Below are positions 51,813 through 60,492 of a stretch of DNA of 64,000 bases, in pieces. Position numbers and translations under genes: made by a program. The notes under the pieces are model-generated. The model worked only from the letters and a program-made list of their open reading frames with translations, had not been told where the DNA came from and searched no databases. The stretch covers positions 234,034-298,033 of the forward strand of contig NZ_PCGR01000002.1 in assembly GCF_002798305.1 (NCBI RefSeq), written 5' to 3'. Each line of letters starts with the position of its first letter. Within the stretch, counting starts at the first letter, position 1. The stretch comes from Chryseomicrobium excrementi. Lineage in GTDB: Bacteria > Bacillota > Bacilli > Bacillales_A > Planococcaceae.

Positions 51813-52777
51813 GCACCCACCTCCAGATTCGTCGCACTTTGTAAAAGTGTGAAGTGATCAATAAAACCGACCAATTCATTCCCGCTTGCGACCATCAAAT
51901 GACTCACTTGATGTTTCTCAAATTGTTGAATCGCTTCTCGAACAGTTGCTGTGTTACTGATACGGAAAGAACGAATCGCAGGGTCAAGCTCTTTTTTGTA
52001 ATCGAGTGGAAGGGTATGCAATGGTTGATCCAGCCAAGAACGGTTTTTTTGCAGTCGTTCAGCACCAATGAATTGTGTAACGAATTCGTTAGCGGGTTTT
52101 TGGATAATTTCTTCAGGTGTCCCTATCTGTTCAATTTTCCCGTTGCGCATCAGGATGATGCAATCTGCTACTTTCAGCGCTTCATCCATATCGTGCGTAA
52201 CGAACACAATGGTCTTTTTGATTTTCTGTTGTAAGGAAATCAATTCATCTTGAAGTTGCTCTCTACTGATAGGGTCTAATGCACTGAAGGGTTCATCCAT
52301 TAACAAGATAGACGGGTCCGCAGCTAAAGCTCTGACAAATCCAATACGCTGTTGCTGGCCGCCAGACAGTTCAAGGGGATAGCGTTTCAAATACGTATCG
52401 GGGTTCAAGCCAACTAAAGACATGAGCTCTTTCACACGAGCGTGTGTCTTTTCTTTTGGCCACTTTTTAAGTTGAGGAACAAGACTCGCATTTTTTTCAA
52501 TTGTCATATGAGGGAACAGGCCAATCCGCTGAATGACATATCCGATATCGCGCCTAAGCTCGACCTCAGGTATACTAGAAATAGGTTTGTTATGTATAGA
52601 AATGGTACCAGATGTTGGTTTTTCCAATTGATTGATGCACTTCATCAGTGTCGTCTTCCCACAACCACTGGGACCGATGACGACCGTCAAACTGCCTTCC
52701 GGAATGGTCACGTTGATAGAATCTAAAGCTTTCGTGCCGTCCGGGAAAATTTTCGTCACATCTTGTAGCTCAATCAT
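51809..52777 (-). CDS. Osmoprotectant ABC ATPase with CBS domain (OpuCA-like)
   Basis: A 322-residue ATPase: Walker A GPSGCGKTT, signature LSGGQQQRIGFVRALA, Walker B ILLMDEPFSALD. About 260-318 is a single CBS unit (FRISNTATVREAIQQFEKHQVSHLMV), where OpuCA usually has a tandem pair that senses ionic strength. GAAAGGAG precedes the ATG. First gene of the operon. Confidence 0.92.
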   Translation of the reverse strand: MIELQDVTKIFPDGTKALDSINVTIPEGSLTVVIGPSGCGKTTLMKCINQLEKPTSGTISIHNKPISSIPEVELRRDIGYVIQRIGLFPHMTIEKNASLVPQLKKWPKEKTHARVKELMSLVGLNPDTYLKRYPLELSGGQQQRIGFVRALAADPSILLMDEPFSALDPISREQLQDELISLQQKIKKTIVFVTHDMDEALKVADCIILMRNGKIEQIGTPEEIIQKPANEFVTQFIGAERLQKNRSWLDQPLHTLPLDYKKELDPAIRSFRISNTATVREAIQQFEKHQVSHLMVASGNELVGFIDHFTLLQSATNLEVGA

Positions 52778-52862
52778 ATGCAGTCTCCTTTCAAAATAAA
52801 GTTGGAAATAGTACTTTTATACCCATCTATGCAGCCGAGTAAACGACAACAGGAGAGATTTT

Positions 52863-53426
52863 ATGAGAAATTATGGTCCACGACATGTCTTTATGGCGAT
52901 TGCCATCTGCTTGCTGTTATTTTCACCCATTATTTGGTTATTGGCTCCCGTCATTGTTACAGAGACCGCTTATTATATTCGAGACGGTTTGTTTACATAT
53001 GTTTACCCGAGAAGTTATTGGATCTATGGAATCGCTGTCGGAGCATTCGTGACAGCACCGCTAGTATTATGGCTTGCGAATGTTAAAAAATGGACAGTAT
53101 TTGTCGCTCTTTCACTGCTCGTAGCGTCAGGGGTTTGTTTTTATGGGGCTGCTTTAGGGTATTTCCAAGTCACAGAGGAGAGCATCGTGTACCGCTATCC
53201 TTTTGAATCACAAACACAACAGTACGAGTGGAGTGACGTGGAAGAAGTCATTTATCACGTGCGTCCACCGGAAGCGGAGGACCCTTCGTGGTACACATTT
53301 AGATTTAAGGACGGAAACTCGACTGAGGTCAATGAGACCAGGTTCGTCACACAAGCGCAAGGGAAATTGAACTCCTTAATACGAGGGCAAAAGATTCCTT
53401 TGACGTATGATGAGCTTGAAAACTAA
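52863..53426 (+). CDS. Membrane protein with C-terminal PH-like domain
   Basis: A 187-residue protein of unknown function. There are four hydrophobic segments (about 10-32, 50-72, 80-105) and a soluble C-terminal half (about 108-187) starting FQVTEESIVYRYPF and continuing YEWSDVEEVIYHV, the strand pattern of bacterial PH domains. AGGAGAG precedes the ATG. The formamidase gene follows by about 20 bp. Confidence 0.72.
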   Translation: MRNYGPRHVFMAIAICLLLFSPIIWLLAPVIVTETAYYIRDGLFTYVYPRSYWIYGIAVGAFVTAPLVLWLANVKKWTVFVALSLLVASGVCFYGAALGYFQVTEESIVYRYPFESQTQQYEWSDVEEVIYHVRPPEAEDPSWYTFRFKDGNSTEVNETRFVTQAQGKLNSLIRGQKIPLTYDELEN

Positions 53427-53447
53427 GGGTGGAGGCGAGTGATTGTT

Positions 53448-54347
53448 ATGAAAGTCATAGAAAAGACCGAAGGAAAAATCTATTCATTTTCACCAAATCA
53501 TGCTCCGATTTATCATGCGAAATCGGGGGAGAGTTTAGTTATTCAGACATATGATTGTTTCACCGATCAAATTCAGTCTGAAAAACAGCCTTTGACAGAA
53601 CTGGACTGGAATCAGATCAATCCTGCCACAGGACCGATCTATGTGGAAGGCGCAGAGCCTGGAGATGCACTTAAAGTCACCATCCTGGCTATTGAAACGG
53701 ATGTTAAAGGTGTCATGATGGTGGGGCCAGGACTCGGGACACTGGGAGACCAAGTGGAAGAGATGAAAGTCAAAGTCATGCACGTTCGCTACGGTCGAGT
53801 GTTATTCAATCAGCTGAGCTTACCAGTTAGAAAAATGATTGGTGTCATCGGAGTTGCTCCAAAAGAAGGCGAGATTAATTGTGGAACACCAGGTGCCCAC
53901 GGAGGGAATATGGACAACCGCATGGTGACAGAAGGAGCCACGCTCTATTTCCCGGTCAATGTATCAGGAGCCCTGTTTGCATTAGGAGATCTTCATGCGG
54001 CGATGGGAGACGGTGAAGTTTCGGTTTCTGGTGTGGAAGTAGCAGGAGCCGTGACAGTGAAGCTAGAGGTCGTTAAAGATTTAAAATTGGAGCAACCTAT
54101 TTTAGAGAATGCGAGGAACTTTACTCAAATTGCTTCAGCTAAGACGCTTGATGAAGCATCCCAGCTTGCCACTGACCTTCTAGTAAAGCGACTTGTCGCC
54201 TATACGAATTTATCGTTAGAAGACGCGTTAATGTTGATGAGTGCTGTAGGGCATGTGGAAATCTGTCAGATGGTAGACCCACTCATGACAGTGCGTGCGG
54301 TCTTCCCGAAATCAATATTGGATCAGTTAGAAACTACACTACTATAA
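53448..54347 (+). CDS. Acetamidase/formamidase-family protein
   Basis: A 299-residue enzyme of the acetamidase/formamidase (FmdA_AmdA) family, which hydrolyses short amides to carboxylate and ammonia. GTPGAHGGNMDNRMVTEGATLYFPV and ALFALGDLHAAMGDGEVSVSG form the conserved metal and active site. An in-frame GTG at 53439 abuts the GGAGG site; ATG 53448 is 12 nt away, so the exact start is uncertain. No urea or amide transporter is linked. Confidence 0.9.
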   Translation: MKVIEKTEGKIYSFSPNHAPIYHAKSGESLVIQTYDCFTDQIQSEKQPLTELDWNQINPATGPIYVEGAEPGDALKVTILAIETDVKGVMMVGPGLGTLGDQVEEMKVKVMHVRYGRVLFNQLSLPVRKMIGVIGVAPKEGEINCGTPGAHGGNMDNRMVTEGATLYFPVNVSGALFALGDLHAAMGDGEVSVSGVEVAGAVTVKLEVVKDLKLEQPILENARNFTQIASAKTLDEASQLATDLLVKRLVAYTNLSLEDALMLMSAVGHVEICQMVDPLMTVRAVFPKSILDQLETTLL

Positions 54348-54383
54348 AAAACGAGCCAATCCGTTATGGATGGCTCGTTTTTT
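54346..54383. terminator. Bidirectional terminator
   Basis: AAAAAACGAGCCAATCC and GGATGGCTCGTTTTTT pair with one bulged A and a GTTAT loop, between convergent genes. Confidence 0.88.
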
Positions 54384-55357
54384 CACTTAATTACAATGGA
54401 ATACCAGCCGCCCTCTTTGACGATTGGCTTCAAGCTCGTCACTTTACGACCAATTGCAGCCGCCAACACTTCTACGTCTTCCGCAGTCGGGAGGCGGTGA
54501 AGGTTTTCGTGAACAGATAAGAAGTTATTGAAGGCTGCAGAGAACTCCTGACCATGCTCAGACAAATAGAGAGGCGTAATCAGTGAAATGCCACCATCTT
54601 TGTCGAGCAACCCTTCAATATTTTTCATGAGTTCCATGCGCTCTACAGGTGAGAAGTAATGAAGTAGATTGTGCATCATAATGCATTTGAAAGTCTTGCC
54701 TTCATTATCCCATTCACGCAAATCCTGCTGCTCAATACGCACGTTGCTCAAATCTTTTGTATTGCGTTTTGCGTCTTCAACGACTGCTTTGTTAAGGTCG
54801 ATGCCGACAAACTCTTTATGTGGAAACTCTTCTGCTAGACGACGAATATAGCCTGCATTACCGCAACCGATGTCCAGGATCGTTTCACATCCAATCTCTG
54901 AAACCACTTTTTTAACAGCTCGGTAGCTGATCTGTTCGATGAAAGATGAAGTAGTGGCCACAGCCGTTCCGTGTTCATCTCCATCAAAAGTTCTGCGAGG
55001 TGTTTCACCTTTTAAGACAGGCGCATAGTCCATCAGCGACGGAATATGTAGTTCCATCATCTCAACAAGCAAGTCACCGATGGCAACGTCGCTAGATTTT
55101 GAGAAGTATTGTTTCATTTGCGAGCTTGGGTAGACTTTATCGCCTTTTTTCTTTAAATGTCCAAGGATTAAACCGGTTTGTATCCAGTTCTCTAGGAGCT
55201 CACGGTCTTTCACGTGTGCACCGACCGTTCCGTTTTGCTGCAACTCATCAAAGAAGTTTAAACGGTAGCCTAGATAGGCATGCCAAGTAGGTAAAAACCC
55301 TTCATTTTGCTTCATCCATTTTCGTGCTTCCCATACGCGTTTCCACTGTCTAACCAT
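54383..55357 (-). CDS. Class I SAM-dependent methyltransferase
   Basis: A 324-residue methyltransferase. A winged-helix-like N-terminal half (about 1-140) precedes the Rossmann core with motif I ETILDIGCGNAGYIRRLAEE, acidic loop GIDLNKAVVED and motif IV IMMHNLLHYFSP, a layout close to O-methyltransferase/polyketide-type enzymes. GGAG 8 nt before ATG 55357 sets the start. The substrate is unknown. Confidence 0.87.
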   Translation of the reverse strand: MVRQWKRVWEARKWMKQNEGFLPTWHAYLGYRLNFFDELQQNGTVGAHVKDRELLENWIQTGLILGHLKKKGDKVYPSSQMKQYFSKSSDVAIGDLLVEMMELHIPSLMDYAPVLKGETPRRTFDGDEHGTAVATTSSFIEQISYRAVKKVVSEIGCETILDIGCGNAGYIRRLAEEFPHKEFVGIDLNKAVVEDAKRNTKDLSNVRIEQQDLREWDNEGKTFKCIMMHNLLHYFSPVERMELMKNIEGLLDKDGGISLITPLYLSEHGQEFSAAFNNFLSVHENLHRLPTAEDVEVLAAAIGRKVTSLKPIVKEGGWYSIVIK

Positions 55358-55382
55358 ACCGTCCACTCCTCACTTTATTAGA

Positions 55383-55407
55383 AAACGACCTAGAGTCTAG
55401 GTCGTTT
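55383..55407 (-). terminator. Terminator of pepF
   Basis: A perfect 12-bp palindrome, AAACGACCTAGA and TCTAGGTCGTTT around one base, with TTTTC on the minus strand downstream. Confidence 0.78.
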
Positions 55408-55432
55408 CAGAAAGACAGAAGCGGACAGAGGA

Positions 55433-57241
55433 TTAGTTCTGAGCTTCTATCTCATTTGTTAGTTTTTCAAGTTCATCAATCAGTTCACCGATGTAAGCAA
55501 TTGTGTCGCGTAGAGGCTTTTCAGTCGTGATATCCACGCCTGCCATCTTCGCAAGCTCTGCAGGTTTTTTCGTGCCACCTGCTTGTAGAACTTGTAACCA
55601 CTCATCTACAGCCGGTTGACCTTCTTCTAAGATACGTTTCGAAACTTGAGTAGAGATTGTCAGACCAGCGCTGTAAGTGTATGGGTAAAGGCCCATATAA
55701 TAGTGTGGTTGACGCATCCAAGTTAGTTCAGCACCTTCTGTAATTTCTACAGTATCGCCCCAGAACTGTTCAAGAGTTTCACGTTTTAGTTTGTTTAATG
55801 TTCCTGCATTTACATTGTTCCCTGAATCTACTAGTTCATAAACCTTTCTTTGGTAATCTGCTTCTAATAAATGTGTGACAAAGTTGTGATAGTATGTTCG
55901 GGCTACAATCGAAGAGATGACCCAGCGCTTGAACTGAGGATCATTCGACGTGCTTAATAAGTGATTTGCCATCAGCATTTCATTCATAGTAGACGGAGCT
56001 TCGATGAAATAAAGCGATGGACGTGAATTAAAGATGTTTTGATGTTTGTGAGCATTGTAGAAGTGACCTGCATGTCCAAGCTCGTGAGCAAGTACAAATA
56101 CTTCATTCATCTTGCTAGACCAAGAGATCAAGATATATGGGTGGTGACCATAAGGACTTGAACAGAAAGCACCTGTAGACTTTCCTTTGTTGTTAGCAAA
56201 GTCTGTCCAACGCTCATCGAATGAACGGTTGACCATATCGATATAGTCTTCGCCCATGATGCCGAGTGCGTCTTGCATATAGTTACGAGATTCTTCAATC
56301 GTTACTTCTGGCTCGTAGCTTGGGTCTAATGAAATTTTAAGATCCGCAAACGTCATCTTCTCTAAACCGTGAACACGTTGCAGAAGCTTCGCGTATTTGC
56401 GCATATGTGGTGCCAATTCGTTCATGATCAAGTCGATTTGACGGTCGTATAACGAACGGTCTACTTCTTGATTGAACAACAAGTAGTCAAAGATGCTCTT
56501 GTAGCCGCGAAGGTCTGCTACAGTTTTCTCACGTTGGATGTGCATGTCATATGTCTTTGCAGTCGTGTGTTGGTATTGACGCAATTTTTCAGAGAATGCA
56601 TCGAATGCAGCACGACGAACTTCTGTGTCATTTTCTGTTTCCAGTTCGTTTTCAAATGCTACGTAGCTAAGACCGTGTTTCGTGCCGTTCACTTCGAAGT
56701 CTGGGAAGTTCATGTCTACCATTTTCGTTGTGTTGTAAAGCTCGTAAGGACCGTCAAACACAGTAGATAGAGCAGCTAGTGTTTTTTCTACTTCAGGGTG
56801 CAGTTGATAAGGTTTCGCACGAAGCAATTCCTCTAAATAGTGACTGTACTCATCAGATTGATTCTTAGCCTCTAATAAAACGTCTTCTGAAAGGTTTAGC
56901 AGTTCACTCTCTAAGAACGCCATCTGGCTACCTAGTTGAGCCGAGGTAGAGCCGAATTTGCTTGCACGCATCTGCGCTTCTTCGTTCGTCTGATCGACGC
57001 TGAGTGCAAGACTTGCATATGTACCAATAGGAATAATCTGTTTATAGATGTCTTCGTAGGCTGCTACAGCTTTCACAACATCCTCGGCAGTTGTGATGTT
57101 TCCTTGGTACGTCTTTTCAAAGGATTCAACGCTTTCTTTCACTTTGACGATGGCAGCATTGTAGTCTTCTTCTGTTGCAAATAGGTGTGTTAAATCCCAA
57201 GTTTCTTGTGTTGGGATCTCGTTGCGGTTTGGTAAACTCAT
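55433..57241 (-). CDS. pepF: Oligoendopeptidase F
   Basis: A 602-residue M3-family metallopeptidase, the normal length for PepF. The zinc motif is HELGHAGHFYN (HExxH), with the third ligand in FIEAPSTMNEML. Its N-terminal helical half covers the active-site channel that limits substrates to short oligopeptides. It acts in the cytosol on imported or internal peptides; some family members affect sporulation phosphorelay or stress. AGGAGAG precedes the ATG. Confidence 0.95.
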   Translation of the reverse strand: MSLPNRNEIPTQETWDLTHLFATEEDYNAAIVKVKESVESFEKTYQGNITTAEDVVKAVAAYEDIYKQIIPIGTYASLALSVDQTNEEAQMRASKFGSTSAQLGSQMAFLESELLNLSEDVLLEAKNQSDEYSHYLEELLRAKPYQLHPEVEKTLAALSTVFDGPYELYNTTKMVDMNFPDFEVNGTKHGLSYVAFENELETENDTEVRRAAFDAFSEKLRQYQHTTAKTYDMHIQREKTVADLRGYKSIFDYLLFNQEVDRSLYDRQIDLIMNELAPHMRKYAKLLQRVHGLEKMTFADLKISLDPSYEPEVTIEESRNYMQDALGIMGEDYIDMVNRSFDERWTDFANNKGKSTGAFCSSPYGHHPYILISWSSKMNEVFVLAHELGHAGHFYNAHKHQNIFNSRPSLYFIEAPSTMNEMLMANHLLSTSNDPQFKRWVISSIVARTYYHNFVTHLLEADYQRKVYELVDSGNNVNAGTLNKLKRETLEQFWGDTVEITEGAELTWMRQPHYYMGLYPYTYSAGLTISTQVSKRILEEGQPAVDEWLQVLQAGGTKKPAELAKMAGVDITTEKPLRDTIAYIGELIDELEKLTNEIEAQN

Positions 57242-57379
57242 GATTTCTCTCCTAACTATTACGGTTTTCGAATCAATAGTAAGTATACCGATTAATCAGA
57301 AAAATAGAAAGTGTCAGGCAAGGAAATTGCGTTTTATAGATGAATTTTTTACTGTAAGAAGAAAAGGGGGACAAGTTCG

Positions 57380-58861
57380 ATGAAGCGAGTCGTTGTGGTA
57401 GGTTCCGGAATAGGAGGGTTGACAGCTGCTGCTCTCATTGCCAATGAAGGATACGAAGTTACAGTTCTTGAAGCGATGACAGAGCTTGCAGGCTGCGCAG
57501 GGAAGTATCAACGTCATCCGTATGTATTTGCAGCTGGTGCGACACTAGGGATGGCTTTAGAACCAGGAGGTATTCATAATCGGGTGTTTCGCAAATTAGA
57601 TATCGAAGTAGAAGCGGAACGTTTAGATCCAGTTATGGTACTCCACCATCCAGAAGTTTCTATTCCGTATTATGCAGACCGTCAAAAGCACGTAGAAACG
57701 CTATGTGCCTGTTTTCCGGAGTATGCTTCATCCATTCGAGCGTTTTACGCAGACGTGTTCCAGCTGGCTAAGACCATTCGTACATTAATGGAGCCATTAC
57801 CTGTTATGCCTCCTGAGCGGCTGGAAGATCTAACACAGATTGTCAAAGCCTTGAGGCCTGTACATACGCGTCTTGTACCCATCTTGCTTCAACCACTAGA
57901 GGTACTGTTGAATAAACATGGGTTGGATCAGGCCGAATCGTTTCGTCATGTACTCGATGGGATTTTGATTGATAGTATGCAAACGACCTCTCGAGAGGCC
58001 TCAGCGTTGTTCTCATGTATAGCTCTAGATATTTATCATGAAGGAGCCTACTACGTACAGGGAGGTCTCTATAAGTTTGGAGAATGGTTGGCGGCTTCTG
58101 TGAAACAGTCAGGAGGACGGATCAAGAAACCACGTCGTGTGACGAAGCTTACACGTAAGGGAAGTGGCTGGCTTGTAGAGGACCATCGCGGTGGAAATGA
58201 TGAAGCGGATTACGTCGTGTTTAATGGAGATCCGCGGCAATTGAAGACCCTTTTAGAAGCTCATCAATGGGAGCAGTTAGCTAAACCGTTGCAAGCGATG
58301 CCTGACAAAACTACTTGGGGAACGTATTCGTTATACATCGCAATTGACTCTGCAAAGCTAAGAAAGCCTCTACAACCGTTTCAGCAAATTTCTCACGGTG
58401 CACATGGCGAGATGGATGAAGGGTGGCATTTCTTTGTTTCCGCATCTAAACCAAAGGACGCTTTGCGAGCACCAGAGGGCTATCAGACAGTTACCATTTC
58501 AACACATACCGATTTGAAACACTGGAAGACGAAGGAACAGTATGACAGCTACCGAGAGCTCATGAAAGAGCGAATTCTTGAGGCGGTAGAAAAGTATTAT
58601 CCGGGGTTCCGAGATGCAATCGATGTGATTGAGGATGGAGCACCTAGGGGCTGGGAAAATTACACGCTACGCACTAGCGGATATGTAGGAGGGTTTGCGC
58701 AGACACCTTGGCATGCGCTGTTCGGCGCTGCATCACATAGATCAGGCTTACCGGGACTCTACCTGTGTGGAGATCATATCTTTCCAGGTGGGGGGACGAT
58801 AGGGGTAACAACTAGCGGCTTACATGTGGCACGTTCTATCACAAAAAAGAGGCTGATATGA
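57380..58861 (+). CDS. CrtI/CrtN-family FAD-dependent oxidoreductase
   Basis: A 493-residue flavoprotein. An N-terminal FAD site VVVGSGIGGLTAAALIANEGYEVTVLEA is followed by a carotenoid-desaturase-like body and the C-terminal FAD motif GLYLCGDHIFPGGGTIGVTTSG. These are features of phytoene desaturases and carotene isomerases. No other carotenoid gene is nearby, so it could be a retinol-saturase-like or unrelated polyene oxidoreductase. GGGGGA precedes the ATG. Confidence 0.83.
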   Translation: MKRVVVVGSGIGGLTAAALIANEGYEVTVLEAMTELAGCAGKYQRHPYVFAAGATLGMALEPGGIHNRVFRKLDIEVEAERLDPVMVLHHPEVSIPYYADRQKHVETLCACFPEYASSIRAFYADVFQLAKTIRTLMEPLPVMPPERLEDLTQIVKALRPVHTRLVPILLQPLEVLLNKHGLDQAESFRHVLDGILIDSMQTTSREASALFSCIALDIYHEGAYYVQGGLYKFGEWLAASVKQSGGRIKKPRRVTKLTRKGSGWLVEDHRGGNDEADYVVFNGDPRQLKTLLEAHQWEQLAKPLQAMPDKTTWGTYSLYIAIDSAKLRKPLQPFQQISHGAHGEMDEGWHFFVSASKPKDALRAPEGYQTVTISTHTDLKHWKTKEQYDSYRELMKERILEAVEKYYPGFRDAIDVIEDGAPRGWENYTLRTSGYVGGFAQTPWHALFGAASHRSGLPGLYLCGDHIFPGGGTIGVTTSGLHVARSITKKRLI

Positions 58862-58873
58862 GTCAGCCTCTTT
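58843..58873. terminator. Bidirectional terminator
   Basis: AAAGAGGCTGA / TCAGCCTCTTT stem, TATGAG loop, T and A flanks; overlaps the stop region of the CrtI-like gene. Confidence 0.85.
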
Positions 58874-58878
58874 GCTAG

Positions 58879-59748
58879 TTAAGGTTGTAAAGTCATCCAG
58901 CTACCAACATGGTGAACAGAAATCCCTGCAAATGAAGAGTAGCTTCCAAAGGCAGTTTGTACATCTACAAGTGCGCGCTCCATAGCCGCTTCTCCTTCTT
59001 CATGGAAGCTGATGAATGGATAGTCTACCGATTGCATCGTCTCTACCCCAACTCGAACTTTCTTTCCGTATTGTTGTCCCCAAGCCATTTCTTTACTAGA
59101 AATTTCGATAATCGCTTGAGCCGTATCGCGATAGGACATTAGGGCGACCCCATCAGTAGATTTGATGGACCATTCTGCTAAATTTCCTTTCCCATAAGCT
59201 GCGTTATTGTAGAGAATCTCATCAAACCAAAATGGGATGTCTGCTTCAAAACGAAGATTTTTTGATTTAGAAAAATTGGCCAATTCAACAATGACGTCTT
59301 GAAAGCTGCGTACCGTAGCGCCTCGTTTGGTTTCCCATTCTGCCAACGCATAAGGCTCAATATCTACATGAATTCCATCAAATCTAGCTGTAGCTGGAGC
59401 ATATGTCTGGTAGTTGCTAAGCCAGTTCTTGAAATTATTTTTAGCTTTAGCACCCGTCTTATTGATCCAATTTGGAGCCCCATCTAAAGCCAAGACTTTC
59501 ATATTCAACTTGTGTGCACCTTGAATAAAAGCATGGTACTTCGCTTTTGGAATGTCGCGATCAATTTGTACAAAGACGGTATTGATATCTTTTGCAGCTA
59601 AAAAATCTAAAGTCGTTTGAGGTTGCTCATAAAACATCCACGGATTCCATAACCAAGTTGCGCGATCTGGAGTTTGTGCTTGAGCCATAGTAGGTGTGCC
59701 TCCAAGGAGAAAAATAAAAAGGAAGAAGAGTGTAATAAATTTTTTCAT
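58879..59748 (-). CDS. Secreted TIM-barrel (glycoside-hydrolase-like) protein under c-di-GMP riboswitch
   Basis: A 289-residue exported protein: signal peptide about 1-27 (KKFITLFFLFIFLLGGTPTMAQAQ), then a beta/alpha-barrel-like chain with WLWNPWMF, VFVQIDRDIPK and FDGIHVDIEPYALAEWE, where the D-x-E pair at a strand end resembles a glycosidase catalytic site. The family is unrecognised. GGAGGG and ATG 59748 set the start. A c-di-GMP-I riboswitch lies 50 bp upstream on the same strand, so expression should follow the motile/sessile switch; a wall or exopolysaccharide substrate is a guess. Confidence 0.8.
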   Translation of the reverse strand: MKKFITLFFLFIFLLGGTPTMAQAQTPDRATWLWNPWMFYEQPQTTLDFLAAKDINTVFVQIDRDIPKAKYHAFIQGAHKLNMKVLALDGAPNWINKTGAKAKNNFKNWLSNYQTYAPATARFDGIHVDIEPYALAEWETKRGATVRSFQDVIVELANFSKSKNLRFEADIPFWFDEILYNNAAYGKGNLAEWSIKSTDGVALMSYRDTAQAIIEISSKEMAWGQQYGKKVRVGVETMQSVDYPFISFHEEGEAAMERALVDVQTAFGSYSSFAGISVHHVGSWMTLQP

Positions 59749-59753
59749 AAAGA

Positions 59754-59796
59754 ATCCCTCCGAGTGATTAAATGCACCAGTCATCCTGAGGGATGA
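59754..59796 (-). promoter_or_regulatory. Riboswitch expression platform (anti-Shine-Dalgarno)
   Basis: On the minus strand ATCCCTC (59794-59788) is complementary to GAGGGAT (59760-59754), the ribosome binding site of the secreted protein. The same bases form an alternative hairpin TCATCC-CTCA-GGATGA (59796-59781) next to the aptamer P1 stem. There is no T run, so control is probably at translation. The pairing is seen; switching is inferred. Confidence 0.6.
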
Positions 59797-59797
59797 T

Positions 59798-59875
59798 GGC
59801 AACCTGACGACCGTACATTGTTTCCAATGGGTAGGCTCATGGCTTTGCGTCCTTGTCTTTCGAGCAAGTTTGCCT
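59798..59875 (-). ncRNA. Cyclic di-GMP-I riboswitch aptamer (GEMM-I)
   Basis: Minus-strand sequence carries the GEMM-I landmarks in order: GGCAAAC, a CTTG...CAAG stem capped by a GAAA tetraloop (CGAAAG), the invariant GGACGCAAAGCC, GAGCCTACC, a tetraloop-receptor arm, and CAGGTTGCC closing P1 (GGCAA/TTGCC). A TATACT -10 lies at 59901-59896, placing the transcript start just before the aptamer. Recognised by motif, not by a covariance model. Confidence 0.9.
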
Positions 59876-59997
59876 TTTTCATTATCTTTATGAATAGTAT
59901 AGAACGGAAATTCAACTTTTCTAGATGCTAAACTTCATAATTGCGATGAAAATTTCCACAAATTTTATGAGAAACTAGGAGCATAGAAATACCCAGT

Positions 59998-60030
59998 AAA
60001 AAAACCCACAACAGAAACGTGTGGGCTTTA
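59998..60030 (-). terminator. Terminator of the acidic lipoprotein gene
   Basis: Minus strand GCCCACA and TGTGGGTTTTTTT pair around a 9-nt loop. Confidence 0.85.
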
Positions 60031-60045
60031 GTGAAAAAGGTGAGA

Positions 60046-60267
60046 TTACTCTGAATCCTCTTCATCATTCATATCATCTTCTGCTTCATCGACTTCTTGT
60101 TCAACTTCTTCTCCAGCGTCATTCACATCTTCTTCAACTTCTTGCTCTGTTCCATCATCGACATTGTCTTGATCGACGCCGTCGCCACAACCTGCTAATA
60201 GTCCAAGAGATAAGAATGCGGCCGCGCCGACTTTCCACCATTTTTGACCTGCTGCTAATTTTTCCAT
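60046..60267 (-). CDS. Small highly acidic lipoprotein (73 aa)
   Basis: A 73-residue lipoprotein with a lipobox LLAGC (C about 27) after KVGAAAFLSLGLLAG. The mature part is almost all Asp, Glu, Val and Asn (GTEQEVEEDVNDAGEEVEQE), so it is a disordered, strongly negative chain on the outer face. AGGAGG precedes the ATG. Unknown function; cation buffering or surface charge is only speculation. Confidence 0.78.
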   Translation of the reverse strand: MEKLAAGQKWWKVGAAAFLSLGLLAGCGDGVDQDNVDDGTEQEVEEDVNDAGEEVEQEVDEAEDDMNDEEDSE

Positions 60268-60407
60268 TGTAATTCCTCCTAAAGGGTAGTTTGAATTCGT
60301 TTGTATTTCCTGTGATGTAAGTGCTTGATTAGGAAATACCCAGGTCACGAAATAGACAAACCTTTGTGCATGAAAATAGGGCGAATCACATAGAAAAAAT
60401 CAGAGGT

Positions 60408-60437
60408 CTGACATCTGAAGATGAAATAGTGTATACT
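60408..60437 (+). promoter_or_regulatory. Promoter of the CynX-type transporter
   Basis: CTGACA (60408-60413), an 18-bp spacer and TATACT (60432-60437), about 55 bp before the start codon. Confidence 0.6.
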
Positions 60438-60492
60438 AAATAAGGTTTGAAAAAAATAATTAGTATTAGCGTATATAGAAAGTAGGATAACT

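Noticed and set aside
57380-58861. Carotenoid biosynthesis cluster
   Set aside because: Only one CrtI-like gene is present; no crtB/crtM or glycosyltransferase lies nearby.
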